From positions 828,330-892,329 of the forward strand of contig NZ_JAFKOJ010000002.1 in NCBI RefSeq assembly GCF_017303275.1: 64,000 bases of DNA, read 5' to 3'. Position numbers and translations under genes: made by a program. Positions 1 through 8,268 of the stretch are shown here, one piece after another. The notes below the pieces were generated by a model. That model was not told where the DNA came from. It was given only the letters and a program-made list of their open reading frames with translations, and did not search any database. The DNA is from Bacillus sp. NTK034 (GTDB taxonomy: Bacteria > Bacillota > Bacilli > Bacillales > Cytobacillaceae). How positions within the stretch are numbered: the first letter of the stretch is position 1; every line of letters starts with the position of its first letter.

Positions 1-565
1 GTGAATAGACGAGCTGGCTGAACCAGCTTAATAATACAAACAGCAGAAAGCAAATTACATATCTTTTAAACTTCCCTTCAATCCTTTTCAGATAATAGGA
101 AATTGTCATAATAACCCATTTCATAGGAATGAAAAAAATCAGCAGGGCAATGATTTGACTCCATTGCAAAAAATAACTGTTCTTTAGAAAGGGAAGAAGA
201 AGAGCTATCATCGCGCCTGTACTGATTGCCTGAAAGAGTAGTGAATAGCCAAATCCCCATTTTCTCATTCCCAAATAGAGGCTCTTGTTCTTCACCAGAA
301 ATACTTTATCAGCCTCTTGTATAAAAGGGCGAAAGTTTCCCAGCCATGAAAAAATATAAAGCAGGAAGAAAAGGATAAATATTGGCAAGTCGGCAATCCA
401 TTCCGGCGCTTCTAACCACCAGGAGCGATATATCATTCCAAAAATGACAGCACCGGGAACAACGAGATAAACCATGATGGTCCAATCTGCAATGGAACGG
501 AAAATACCAAACTGATACTTCCAGCTATTGATTAACCTTCCAAGAAAGAGCGAACTACTTCTCAT
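1..565 (-). CDS. ythQ: ABC transporter permease, Ecs/YthQ-like, 3' part outside window
   Basis: The minus-strand reading frame begins with ATG at 565 (MRSSSLFLGRLINSW) and stays open to the window edge, giving about 188 residues of a longer membrane protein. It is rich in Leu, Ile, Phe and Trp, with several hydrophobic stretches (for example PIFILFFLLYIFSWL and IALLIFFIPMKW), as expected for the permease subunit of an EcsAB-type exporter. Its start overlaps the end of the ATPase gene by 11 bp, so the two are translationally coupled and presumably form one transporter. Partner and synteny match B. subtilis YthP/YthQ. The substrate is unknown; EcsB-type permeases are linked to intramembrane proteolysis and peptide export, but that is family knowledge, not visible here. 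Confidence 0.75.
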   Translation of the reverse strand, partial: MRSSSLFLGRLINSWKYQFGIFRSIADWTIMVYLVVPGAVIFGMIYRSWWLEAPEWIADLPIFILFFLLYIFSWLGNFRPFIQEADKVFLVKNKSLYLGMRKWGFGYSLLFQAISTGAMIALLLPFLKNSYFLQWSQIIALLIFFIPMKWVIMTISYYLKRIEGKFKRYVICFLLFVLLSWFSQLVYS

Positions 566-1271
566 TGTCATTTCCCTCTGCAATCTGATGAAAGCAATCA
601 TAAAGCGAACCAGTCAAAAGACCGCATTGCTGCCTGATATCGTCTAATGAGCCGGATGCTTTCAACTGGCCATCATGCACTATTAGAAAGCGGCCGCATA
701 CTTTCTCAGCAGTATCCAGAACATGCGTGGACATTAGAATGCCTGCACCCCTTTGCCTCTCTCTTTCAATTGATTCCAGAAACAGTTTCATAGCATTAGG
801 ATCCAGCCCAATAAACGGTTCATCAATAATATAGACATCCGGCTTGGCAAGCATCGCGAGAATCAGCATGGCCTTTTGCTGCATACCCTTTGAATATGTG
901 CCGGGAAATCTATGAGCGTGTTTAGACAGATTGTACTCCTTCAAAAGCTCTGCCGCTCTCTTCTTATACCGGATTTCCGGCAGTCCCTCTACGGCAGCTG
1001 TAAAATCCAAGTGTTCCCACAATGTCAGCTCATCATAAAAAATGGGGCGTTCAGGTATATAGGAATACTTAACTCCCTGCTTAAATTCCACTGTCCCCTT
1101 TTTATGTTCCAATAATCCAAGGAGTGTTTTAATCGTTGTGCTTTTTCCTGCTCCGTTAGGACCTATTAGCCCTATCAATTCCCCTGCTTTTAAAGCAAAA
1201 TTAATATTATGTATGATCGGTTTTCCATTTTCATAGCCTGCTGATGCAATATCGGCGTTTAATAAGTTCAT
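555..1271 (-). CDS. ythP: ABC transporter ATP-binding protein, EcsA/YthP-like
   Basis: This 238-residue protein is a complete single ABC ATPase domain. Walker A (GPNGAGKST) lies at about 37-45, a signature loop of the variant form YSKGMQQK at 127-133, Walker B (VYIIDEP) at 146-152 and the switch histidine in STHVLD near 183. The SKGMQQK signature in place of LSGGQ is typical of the EcsA/YthP exporter branch. It would energise the permease encoded directly downstream with an 11-bp overlap. Its position beside ytzE and the rsuA-like and murJ-like genes is the YthP neighbourhood of Bacillus. The transported substrate cannot be read from sequence. Confidence 0.85.
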   Translation of the reverse strand: MNLLNADIASAGYENGKPIIHNINFALKAGELIGLIGPNGAGKSTTIKTLLGLLEHKKGTVEFKQGVKYSYIPERPIFYDELTLWEHLDFTAAVEGLPEIRYKKRAAELLKEYNLSKHAHRFPGTYSKGMQQKAMLILAMLAKPDVYIIDEPFIGLDPNAMKLFLESIERERQRGAGILMSTHVLDTAEKVCGRFLIVHDGQLKASGSLDDIRQQCGLLTGSLYDCFHQIAEGNDNEK

Positions 1272-1350
1272 TTACTCTCCTCCTGACTATACATACGGAT
1301 ATAATTGGAAAAGGTTTGCTCTTTTTCATATTTTCTTTAAGACCTTAATA

Positions 1351-1376
1351 AAACTGCCCCTACAAAGGGGCAGTTT
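1351..1376 (-). terminator. Intrinsic terminator after the M48-ankyrin gene
   Basis: A perfect 10-bp stem (AAACTGCCCC with GGGGCAGTTT) is followed on the minus strand by TTTTATT. It starts 3 bp past the stop codon at 1379 and separates the peptidase gene from the ABC exporter genes. Confidence 0.8.
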
Positions 1377-1378
1377 CA

Positions 1379-2653
1379 TTAGGGCTGGAGGATATCCATT
1401 AATTCTGTATTTTCAAAGTCTGCAGCGTAATCATAGGCTGTATAGCCATCCGCATCTTTCACAGCGGGATCTGCACCATATTCCAGAAGAAGCATAGCCA
1501 TTTCACTATCCTCATTAAAAACTGCACTCATTAAAGGGGTGGTTTGATAATTATCTGCCGTATTAGGCTGTGCGCCATTTTCCAGCAGAAGGGCAGCGCT
1601 GTCATACTGGCCATAAGAAACAGCCCAGTGTAAGGCAGTAGTGCCATCTGCATCCATTTCCTCCATATCAGCTCCATCAGCCAGTAAAGTGCGGATCATT
1701 TCAGTATCATTTTCACTCGCCGCATTCATTAGAGCGGTAGCCCCTTCAATGCCCATAACCGTTTCAGTCCACAAATCCATCTTTTCAAGTGATTTAAAGC
1801 CAACCCAAAGTCCGCCGGAAAGAATAGTCAGCGTTAGGACTGATGCTGCTAACCCCAGCCATATCCTGCCCTTTGTTTCTTTTAACTCAACTGCAGATTC
1901 TTCAGCAAAAACTTTTGATAAAGCATAAATTCTTTTTGGCAGGTGAGGATGGGTGGAAAGTTTTTCATTCAGCCAGACAAAAAATCCGGTTTCCGTTTGG
2001 AGCTGCTCCATGTATGCCTGCTTATTGACCTTAGGATAAAGTTCTTTTCCAATGGCAAGCATAGTCAGGGCATCTCTTGATGCTTCAAACGACTTTATAT
2101 AAAAGGCAGCATAACGGTCACAAGTATACTCGCATGCTCTTAAGTACGCATTCCCGAGGAATGGAACCCACATAGCAGGAAGCAGAAGAAGGCTTATGAT
2201 AACATGCTTTCTTTTTAAATGAGCAAACTCATGGGCCAGAACGAACAGCACTTCCTTTTCAGCTCCCCGAGCAGTCAACTCAAAAATACCAGAATATAAC
2301 ACAACCATATTTCTTCTGAAAAACCTGGTTGCAAAGGCATTTAAGACTCCTTCAGACTCAATCACATATATATCCGGCAGATCTCGCAGACCCATTTCAT
2401 TGGCAGTTAGTACTGCTTTTTCATAAATCTCCGGAAATTGTTTCTCACTTATTCTTACTCCGTTTCTTCTGATCCCGCCCATCATAATCCCATGGAACAG
2501 AAGAGATACAAGGATTAAGCCCAAAATAATCACAATCCCAATAATAGAGAATGCGAGAAAAATATAAGACAAAATACTAAATAAAGCAACAAACGCAAAA
2601 TAAATGTTTTCCTTCGGGTATACCAGGCGATCTCTCAGCGAGTGAGCTTCCAT
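1379..2653 (-). CDS. M48-family membrane metallopeptidase fused to ankyrin repeats
   Basis: The 424-residue protein has an N-terminal hydrophobic region (about 17-60), then an M48 (HtpX/Ste24-like) zinc peptidase domain with the HEFAH metal site at 141-145, further hydrophobic segments and a likely third ligand in CEYTCDR near 175. A further membrane segment lies near 265-285. From about residue 300 to the end come three to four ankyrin repeats (TALMNAASENDTEMIRTLL, TALHWAVSYGQYDSAALLL, TPLMSAVFNEDSEMAMLLL, GYTAYDYAADFENTELMD). Ankyrin repeats bind proteins, so they may recruit substrates or regulators to the membrane peptidase; that is inference. The combination is one continuous frame, so it is not a frameshift artefact. 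It has its own terminator. No gene symbol is justified. Confidence 0.8.
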   Translation of the reverse strand: MEAHSLRDRLVYPKENIYFAFVALFSILSYIFLAFSIIGIVIILGLILVSLLFHGIMMGGIRRNGVRISEKQFPEIYEKAVLTANEMGLRDLPDIYVIESEGVLNAFATRFFRRNMVVLYSGIFELTARGAEKEVLFVLAHEFAHLKRKHVIISLLLLPAMWVPFLGNAYLRACEYTCDRYAAFYIKSFEASRDALTMLAIGKELYPKVNKQAYMEQLQTETGFFVWLNEKLSTHPHLPKRIYALSKVFAEESAVELKETKGRIWLGLAASVLTLTILSGGLWVGFKSLEKMDLWTETVMGIEGATALMNAASENDTEMIRTLLADGADMEEMDADGTTALHWAVSYGQYDSAALLLENGAQPNTADNYQTTPLMSAVFNEDSEMAMLLLEYGADPAVKDADGYTAYDYAADFENTELMDILQP

Positions 2654-3111
2654 AACACTTTCTTCCTTTCAATCTCTTTTAAATATACCAATTGATTATA
2701 ATCAAAAAACAAATTTTAGGATATAGAAACTTCCCTGAATGATTATTTGAATTTTCAGTACATATTACAAGCCCCTTCTGCCATAAGTTATAGTAATAGT
2801 CCCTTTTCCCATCGAGGTTTAATCGCAAATAATTAGGGAATTGAACATACATTAAAAAGGAGGGGAATGTAAAGACTAAAACAGAAGCAGCATTATAAAT
2901 TTTTTGTAAAATTGTATTCTTAAAGTAGAAATAATCAGATAATAGCGTTACAATATAGTCAGAGGTATGACATCTTGACTAAAATAACCAGAATACAAAG
3001 GGGTTGTCTGGGGAAAAGAAAACTACATACGATTGAAGGAAAATCCTTCAATGTAGCTGTCGGTTGCAGGAAATTGCCATGGGGTTTGAAAAAAGGATAG
3101 GGAGTGGTTTT
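2654..3111. other. Intergenic region between M48-ankyrin gene and ytzE
   Basis: No supported gene lies in these 458 bp. The stretch is AT-rich and must hold the divergent promoters of both neighbours. A hairpin of 9 bp (ATTGAAGGA, loop AAA, TCCTTCAAT) sits at 3033-3053 upstream of ytzE, without a following T-run, so it is not a clear terminator. Its role is unknown. Confidence 0.5.
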
Positions 3112-3333
3112 TTGAAACCTTCAACTAACCGGATGTTAAACCGTGTAAAATCCGTCTACATGTTTATTAGTAAGCGCGGAACTGTAACAACTCAGGAGCT
3201 TGTAGAGGAATTTGGTATTACTCCTCGCACCATACAAAGAGATTTAAATGTCCTCGCCTACAATGACTTGGTTAAGAGTCCGAGCAGAGGCAAATGGACC
3301 ATTACTCAAAAGAAAGTAAAGATGTCATCTTAA
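3112..3333 (+). CDS. ytzE: DeoR-type helix-turn-helix regulator YtzE
   Basis: A 73-residue protein made of a single DeoR-type HTH (about 10-60): MLNRVKSVYMFISKRGTV then TTQELVEEFGITPRTIQRDL with the recognition helix, and no sugar-phosphate sensor domain. The start is set at TTG 3112, because the segment from KPSTNRML onward is the conserved YtzE N-terminus and a good ribosome site (AGGGAG) sits 7 bp upstream; the longer frame from 3064 lacks one. The lone HTH suggests a compact DNA-binding protein. Its targets are unknown; neighbouring RNA-modification and envelope genes match the B. subtilis ytzE locus. Confidence 0.8.
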   Translation: MKPSTNRMLNRVKSVYMFISKRGTVTTQELVEEFGITPRTIQRDLNVLAYNDLVKSPSRGKWTITQKKVKMSS

Positions 3334-3363
3334 CACTCAAAGCATAATCAACCTAATAAAAAT

Positions 3364-3397
3364 AAAAAATCGCCCTGCTGTCAGGGCGATTTTTCCG
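3364..3397. terminator. Bidirectional terminator between ytzE and the rsuA-like gene
   Basis: AAAAATCGCCCTG, a short loop, then CAGGGCGATTTTT form a GC-rich stem flanked by A and T runs. It serves both convergent genes (stops at 3333 and 3400). Confidence 0.85.
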
Positions 3398-3399
3398 TC

Positions 3400-4119
3400 T
3401 CATCTCATTTCATAATTCATCAGCTTATCAAGCTCTTCATCAGTCAATTCCCGATATTCACCCAATTCCAATGTTTCATCCAGCTCGAGCGGGCCCATTG
3501 AGAGTCTTTTTAAATAGATGACTCTTTTGCCCACTGCCTCAAACATTCTTTTCACCTGATGAAACTTTCCCTCTGTGATAGTTAACTCAATATCGGATGT
3601 TATGCCGGATTTAAGAATCTCAAGCTCACCAGGCTTAGTTTCATAGCCGTCATCCAATATAACCCCTTTTTTAAATGCGGCAATATCATCTGCTGTGACT
3701 TCACTGTCTATGACTGCAAAATAGGTTTTAGGAACATGCTTCTTTGGAGAAAGCAGCCGATGTGCCAGCTGGCCGTCATTGGTCAGCAGCAAAAGCCCTT
3801 CTGTATCCTTATCCAGGCGCCCTACTGGAAAAGGAGAAAAAACAAGGTCTTCCATTTCGAGCAGGTCCACCACGGTTTCAAATTGAGAGTCTTCCGTTGC
3901 GGAAATGACGCCTGGCGGTTTGTTCATCATCAAATAAATGAATTCCTTATATTCAACCTTTTCCCCATTAATGATGACAGCATCCTGTTCAGGATTGACC
4001 TGGTGCTTGGGATCCTTTACTTTTACATCATTTACGGTTACAGCTCCATCCTTTAAAAGCTTTTTAACATCCTTACGGCTGCCGTAGCCCAGATTGGCCA
4101 GCATTTTGTCAATTCTCAT
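3400..4119 (-). CDS. ytzG: RsuA-family 16S rRNA pseudouridine synthase
   Basis: This 239-residue protein has an N-terminal S4 RNA-binding domain (about 1-48, MRIDKMLANLGYGSRKDVKKLL) and an RsuA/RluB-type pseudouridine synthase domain. The catalytic motif GRLDKDTEGLLLL carries the nucleophilic aspartate at residue 103, and a second conserved block KFHQVKRMF lies in the C-terminal half. Length and domain order match RsuA, which isomerises one uridine in 16S rRNA (U516 in E. coli). It follows ytgP on the same strand after a weak terminator-like hairpin and has its own strong ribosome site (GGAGGAGG). The Bacillus equivalent is YtzG. The family is secure; the exact rRNA position is inferred. Confidence 0.9.
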   Translation of the reverse strand: MRIDKMLANLGYGSRKDVKKLLKDGAVTVNDVKVKDPKHQVNPEQDAVIINGEKVEYKEFIYLMMNKPPGVISATEDSQFETVVDLLEMEDLVFSPFPVGRLDKDTEGLLLLTNDGQLAHRLLSPKKHVPKTYFAVIDSEVTADDIAAFKKGVILDDGYETKPGELEILKSGITSDIELTITEGKFHQVKRMFEAVGKRVIYLKRLSMGPLELDETLELGEYRELTDEELDKLMNYEMR

Positions 4120-4172
4120 GGCTGCCCCTCCTCCAATATAATTTTGAGTAAGCGAAAGGCTTTAACATACCT

Positions 4173-4207
4173 CCGCTTTAAAAAGGCCCCCATCAAGGAG
4201 ACCTTCT
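4173..4207 (-). terminator. Likely terminator after ytgP
   Basis: On the minus strand AAGGTCTCC, a short loop and GGGGGCCTT, then a short T-run, lie just past the ytgP stop at 4212. The stem has a mismatch, so read-through into the rsuA-like gene is possible. Confidence 0.55.
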
Positions 4208-4211
4208 ATTT

Positions 4212-5828
4212 TTATGACTTCAATCTTAATTTCTTAAGCATTCTATCGACTCTTGATCCGAACAGGAGATAGATTAATTTTGTTCTGAAGCTTAGGTAAA
4301 AATAGACTCCCGCTCCTGCTGCTGCGCAGGTAATGACAATGATGATAGCCTGGAAATTGGATTCCGGCGATAAGAAGGCAGTTGTGATTTTATAAACCAC
4401 GCCTGCAGCAATGTACATGCATGCAGTAAATAATACAATCAATATTCCTCTTCTTAAGACAAGCTTGAAAGGATATTTTGCAAATGTTTTAATTACGAAA
4501 AGGTTAATTAAAATAGCTGCGATATAGCCAAGAGCGGTTGCAAATACTGCTCCCTGTGTTTCGAACAGTTTTATGAGCGGAATATTCAGTGACAGCTTTA
4601 CAAGCAGGCCAGTCAGCAAACTTAAGATTGTAAAACGCTGTTCATTGATTCCCTGCAGAATGGCTGCAGTTACCGAATAATAAGCAAAGAGAATCGCCAC
4701 TGGCGCATAAGTTCTTAACACTTCAGTACCAAGATCTTTATGTTCATAAAACAGGGTGAAAACCGGCTCGGCAAGCAGGGACAATCCTGCCACGGCAGGA
4801 AGAGTCAGAAAGAGAAGCACCTGGAAAGTCTGGTTAAGCTGGCGGTTTAAATCTGACCTGTCTTCTTCCATAAATGCTTTCGTCACACTTGGCACAAGCG
4901 TCAGCGAGAAAGCTGTGGCAAGCGAGACGGGAATGATGACCAGCTTATGCGTCTCAAAGTTCAGGACAGAAAAGGCTGCTACTGCATTTTTCGATTCACC
5001 GATGGCATCCATCGCCCTGGTAAATGTAATCTGATCGATAAACTGAAAGAGAGGATTCGCGAGACCAACAAATACAAACGGTGCTGCATAAAGAATGATT
5101 TCTTTATAAATTTCCTTTAAGGAAATGTCAACGGTCCCTTTATCTTCCTCAAGCATTTTATCCAAATGCGGCTTGCGTTTATACCAATACCAGAATAATA
5201 CCCCGAGGCTTCCGAGGCCGCCAATAAAGGCAGCAAAGGTGGCGACACTGATCGCTGTGGTCAGCGATCCCTCCATAACATTTAAAACAACATAAGCACC
5301 TGCTAGAACAAACAGGATGCGGACAATCTGCTCCACAACCTGTGAAACAGCAGTAGGACCCATCGACTGATGTCCCTGAAAGAACCCCCTTATCAAACTC
5401 ATGAACGGAATTATAATCAGGGCAAATGATACAGCTCTGATTACAGTTGTAACATCTTCAACACTAACCTCAACGTCTTTCCCTGCCAGCGTCATTTCGG
5501 CAACCGCCGGTGCAAGGAAGAAGAGTATCAGGAATGAAATGATTCCGCTTGCCGTCATGACTGCCAAACCTGATTTGAACAGCTTTCTTCCGACCGCATA
5601 TTCCTCTATTGCATTATATTTAGAGATAAATTTTGAAACAGCAAGCGGAACCCCAGCTGTTGCAACACTAATAAAGATTGTATAAGGTGTATACGAAAAG
5701 GAATAAAGGGCTGTCCCTTCCTTCCCGACAATTTGGTAAAAAGGAATAACATAAAACAAACCAAGAACCTTCGAGATAATTGTGCCAAGCGTAAGGATGA
5801 AGGTTCCCTTTAAGAGCTTAGATGACAT
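4212..5828 (-). CDS. ytgP: Lipid II flippase MurJ / YtgP (MOP superfamily)
   Basis: The 538-residue polytopic membrane protein belongs to the polysaccharide-export/MurJ branch of the MOP flippase superfamily, with about 14 hydrophobic helices spread over its length and the N-terminal signature KGTFILTLGTIISKVLGLFYVIPFYQIVG. In B. subtilis YtgP is the MurJ that, redundantly with Amj, flips lipid II for peptidoglycan assembly; this assignment is by family and synteny (next to the rsuA-like gene and ytfP). SpoVB-type paralogues share the fold, but the locus fits YtgP. A dispersed repeat element lies only about 20 bp upstream of its start, in the divergent promoter region shared with ytfP. Confidence 0.85.
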   Translation of the reverse strand: MSSKLLKGTFILTLGTIISKVLGLFYVIPFYQIVGKEGTALYSFSYTPYTIFISVATAGVPLAVSKFISKYNAIEEYAVGRKLFKSGLAVMTASGIISFLILFFLAPAVAEMTLAGKDVEVSVEDVTTVIRAVSFALIIIPFMSLIRGFFQGHQSMGPTAVSQVVEQIVRILFVLAGAYVVLNVMEGSLTTAISVATFAAFIGGLGSLGVLFWYWYKRKPHLDKMLEEDKGTVDISLKEIYKEIILYAAPFVFVGLANPLFQFIDQITFTRAMDAIGESKNAVAAFSVLNFETHKLVIIPVSLATAFSLTLVPSVTKAFMEEDRSDLNRQLNQTFQVLLFLTLPAVAGLSLLAEPVFTLFYEHKDLGTEVLRTYAPVAILFAYYSVTAAILQGINEQRFTILSLLTGLLVKLSLNIPLIKLFETQGAVFATALGYIAAILINLFVIKTFAKYPFKLVLRRGILIVLFTACMYIAAGVVYKITTAFLSPESNFQAIIIVITCAAAGAGVYFYLSFRTKLIYLLFGSRVDRMLKKLRLKS

Positions 5829-5850
5829 ATAATCCCTTCCTTTATGAAAT

Positions 5851-5966
5851 GCGGAAGCGCCTTGACCACCCCCGACACCTCGAGGGGGTAGGCGCTCCTC
5901 CTAAAAGCTAGCGCTTTTAGTCGTGCGATGATAAAGCTGTCGAAGCGTTCCTTGTGGAGCTAGACA
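5851..5966 (-). repeat. Dispersed CTCGAG-core hairpin repeat, copy 1
   Basis: One end reads GCGGAAGCGCCTTG, the centre ACCTCGAGGGGGTAGGCGCT and the other end GTGGAGCTAGACA. Positions 5877-5966 are identical over all 90 bases, in inverted orientation, to 25201-25290. Internal short inverted repeats (AAAAGC..GCTTTT) allow strong secondary structure. It carries no gene and sits in the ytgP/ytfP divergent intergenic region. Confidence 0.85.
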
Positions 5967-6214
5967 GTTATCGACTTTCAAATCGTTCTTTCTTATTTAA
6001 AAAACTGCAGCATGCAAACTATAACAGTATATGAATGCCCAAGCTAAGTTCGTCATTTTTCTATCTTTTTAGACACACTATTTGTAGTGTACTCTTCTTA
6101 CTGAAGAAATTCCACTTGCAATACCGCATAATGGGGCATTATTTTTAGAAATAGGATATTTGATTTATAATGGAGCTATTGCTTTTTTAGCTAATAAGAT
6201 AAGTTGGTGAAAAC
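5967..6214. other. Promoter region upstream of ytfP
   Basis: AT-rich DNA between repeat copy 1 and ytfP. No small gene with a ribosome site is visible; it presumably holds the ytfP promoter. Confidence 0.4.
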
Positions 6215-7483
6215 ATGAAATATAATGTAATAGTTATAGGCGGGGGGCCATCGGGATTGATGGCAGCAATTGGTGCTGCTGAACAGAAGGCAAAGGTCCT
6301 GCTGATTGACAAAGGAAACAAGCTTGGAAGAAAGCTTGCCATTTCCGGAGGAGGCCGGTGCAATGTCACAAACAGGCTGCCAGTGGATGAAATCATTAAG
6401 CATATTCCTGGAAATGGCCGGTTTTTGTACAGCGCATTCTCCATTTTCAGCAATGAAGATATTATCCGATTCTTTGAGAATTTGGGAATTAAGCTGAAAG
6501 AGGAAGATCACGGGCGGATGTTTCCCGTTACCGACAAAGCACAATCTGTTGTTGATGCCCTGATTTCAAGGCTGAAAGAGCTGAACGTCAATATCAAAAC
6601 GGACAGCCCCATTCAGGATGTTCGCTATGAAAATGGCAGGGTGAAAGCGGTAAAATTAAAAACAGGCGATGTTTATGAAGCAGACTCAGTTGTGATAGCC
6701 GTCGGAGGAAAATCAGTCCCTCATACCGGCTCAACCGGTGACGGCTATGCATGGGCGGAAAAAGCAGGCCATACGATTACAGAGCTTTTCCCAACCGAAG
6801 TTCCGCTGACATCTTCTGAGAACTTTATTAAAGAAAAAATGCTGCAGGGACTGTCGCTCCGGAGTGTGGCACTTAGTGTTTTAAACCCTAAAGGAAAAGC
6901 GCTCATAACTCATCGGATGGATATGATTTTTACCCATTTTGGCATTAGCGGCCCGGCCGTTTTGCGCTGCAGCCAATATGCGGTGAAAGCGATGAAGAAG
7001 TGGAATTTAAAAGAAGTAGTCATGAATTTGGACGCTATCCCGGATACAAAGGAAGAGCCTCTTTTTCAGGAAGTGTCCAAAAAGATTAAAGAAGATCCAA
7101 AGAAAAGTATTAAAAATCTCTTAAAAGGGATGCTTCCCGAAAGATATCTTTTGTTTCTTTTTGAGCAGAACGGAATGGATCCATCCTCACAGGGAGCTGC
7201 GATTTCAAACGAAAAGATCAGAAGTTTTGTTAAAGCCTGCAAATCTTTTCAATTTAAAGTAAATGGGACGTTGCCTCTAGATAAAGCCTTTGTTACCGGC
7301 GGAGGGGTTTCCGTCAAAGAAATTGAACCGCAAACAATGGCTTCAAAATTGATGGAAGGACTTTTCTTCTGCGGAGAAATCCTGGACATCCATGGCTACA
7401 CAGGCGGGTATAATATTACATCCGCACTTGTAACAGGCAGGTTAGCCGGAATAAACGCAGCAGTTTCAGCTAGAATCTTATAA
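6215..7483 (+). CDS. ytfP: NAD(P)/FAD-dependent oxidoreductase, HI0933/YtfP family
   Basis: A 422-residue flavoprotein beginning with the FAD dinucleotide-binding motif [17 protein letters not shown] (GxGxxG-type, residues 9-14), followed by [18 protein letters not shown] typical of the HI0933 (BaiN-like) family. A middle helical/barrel insert and a C-terminal FAD-closing segment ([16 protein letters not shown], then [16 protein letters not shown]) complete the fold at the usual length. The physiological substrate of YtfP is unknown; some family members act on flavins or unsaturated substrates. It is monocistronic, with a terminator right after the stop. Confidence 0.85.
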   Translation: MKYNVIVIGGGPSGLMAAIGAAEQKAKVLLIDKGNKLGRKLAISGGGRCNVTNRLPVDEIIKHIPGNGRFLYSAFSIFSNEDIIRFFENLGIKLKEEDHGRMFPVTDKAQSVVDALISRLKELNVNIKTDSPIQDVRYENGRVKAVKLKTGDVYEADSVVIAVGGKSVPHTGSTGDGYAWAEKAGHTITELFPTEVPLTSSENFIKEKMLQGLSLRSVALSVLNPKGKALITHRMDMIFTHFGISGPAVLRCSQYAVKAMKKWNLKEVVMNLDAIPDTKEEPLFQEVSKKIKEDPKKSIKNLLKGMLPERYLLFLFEQNGMDPSSQGAAISNEKIRSFVKACKSFQFKVNGTLPLDKAFVTGGGVSVKEIEPQTMASKLMEGLFFCGEILDIHGYTGGYNITSALVTGRLAGINAAVSARIL

Positions 7484-7489
7484 ATAAAG

Positions 7490-7523
7490 ATAGAGCCTGA
7501 TGCTCCTCAGAATCAGGCTCTAT
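7490..7523. terminator. Bidirectional terminator between ytfP and cse60
   Basis: A perfect 12-bp stem (ATAGAGCCTGAT with ATCAGGCTCTAT) starts 7 bp after the ytfP stop. One arm overlaps the last codons of the convergent small gene, whose stop is at 7513. Confidence 0.8.
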
Positions 7524-7695
7524 ATATAACCATGGCAGAGAAACAATAAATTTGTTCGTCTTCATCCTCTTGCACTGCCGCAACATTATATTTTATATCC
7601 AGCAGCTTTTTTTCCTCAATCTTTTCCAGAAAATGATTCATATCCTTTTCCAGGTCTTTTTCATGTTCATGATCAAATAACTTTACCTTTATCAC
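7513..7695 (-). CDS. cse60: Sporulation protein Cse60
   Basis: A 60-residue acidic protein (VKLFDHEHEKDLEKDMNHFL, then DIKYNVAA and the end YCFSAMVIYRA) that matches my recollection of the sigma-E-dependent Cse60 family. I set the start at GTG 7695, preceded by AAAGGAAG at suitable spacing; the longer frame from 7734 adds 13 residues without homology-like character. Function in the mother cell is unknown. It converges on ytfP and shares its terminator. The next gene upstream on the strand is the leuS/rhodanese block, so it is probably transcribed alone. Confidence 0.7.
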   Translation of the reverse strand: MIKVKLFDHEHEKDLEKDMNHFLEKIEEKKLLDIKYNVAAVQEDEDEQIYCFSAMVIYRA

Positions 7696-7762
7696 AGGAA
7701 ACTTCCTTTCATAGTTTTTTATCAGTCTTGTCAATTATCTGAATTTTTAAAACAAACACATA

Positions 7763-7792
7763 AAAAAAAACGAAGCCTTCTGCGGCTCCGCT
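7763..7792 (-). terminator. Terminator after the rhodanese gene
   Basis: On the minus strand CGGAGCC, a short loop and GGCTTCG are followed by nine T residues, directly after the stop at 7798. Confidence 0.75.
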
Positions 7793-7797
7793 CTATT

Positions 7798-8112
7798 CTA
7801 TTTTGTTTCCCCCTGCCAGTTCAGCATGCCCCCTGTCATATTGCGGACTTTATATCCCTGGTCCTGCAAATAGTGGCATACGTTTCCGCTGCGATTGCCA
7901 GAACGGCAAATAATAATGTACTCCGTATCTTTATCAAATTTATCAAGATTCTTGGGTACCGTGCCCATACGGATATGTCTCGCGCCTGGAATCATGCCGG
8001 ATGCAACCTCTTCATCTTCCCTCACATCTACAAGCTCAAGCTTCTCCCCAGCTTCAAGCTTTTTCTGTAATTCTTCTGTTGTAATCTCTTCAATACGGTC
8101 CAATCCTAACAC
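7798..8112 (-). CDS. ytwF: Rhodanese-like sulfurtransferase (YtwF-like)
   Basis: A single rhodanese domain of about 104 residues with the active-site loop CRSGNRSG, the catalytic cysteine being residue 69, and the conserved IPGARHI and GGMLNW blocks. Such small cytosolic proteins carry persulfide sulfur for thio-cofactors or thio-tRNA, or detoxify thiosulfate; the acceptor here is not evident. Two starts are possible: GTG 8112, with AAAGG abutting it, and TTG 8103, for which the same AAAGG is better spaced. It lies between leuS and cse60 and is followed by a terminator. Confidence 0.85.
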   Translation of the reverse strand: MLGLDRIEEITTEELQKKLEAGEKLELVDVREDEEVASGMIPGARHIRMGTVPKNLDKFDKDTEYIIICRSGNRSGNVCHYLQDQGYKVRNMTGGMLNWQGETK

Positions 8113-8223
8113 CCTTTCTGGAAAGCTTTATAAATAGCACTTAGCATTTAATAATGCTGCCACTCCTATAATACCCTATATGGCACAAAAAATATAAATG
8201 GGAAGTTTCTATAACACAACTAC

Positions 8224-8256
8224 AAAAACCACCCCTGATCTAATAGAGGTGGTTTC
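8224..8256 (-). terminator. leuS terminator
   Basis: AAACCACC and GGTGGTTT form a stem followed on the minus strand by T-rich DNA, 12 bp past the leuS stop. Confidence 0.75.
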
Positions 8257-8268
8257 ATCTGATCTAAC

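Noticed and set aside
6187..6544. Minus-strand frames opposite the start of ytfP
   Set aside because: Shadow frames of ytfP without ribosome sites.
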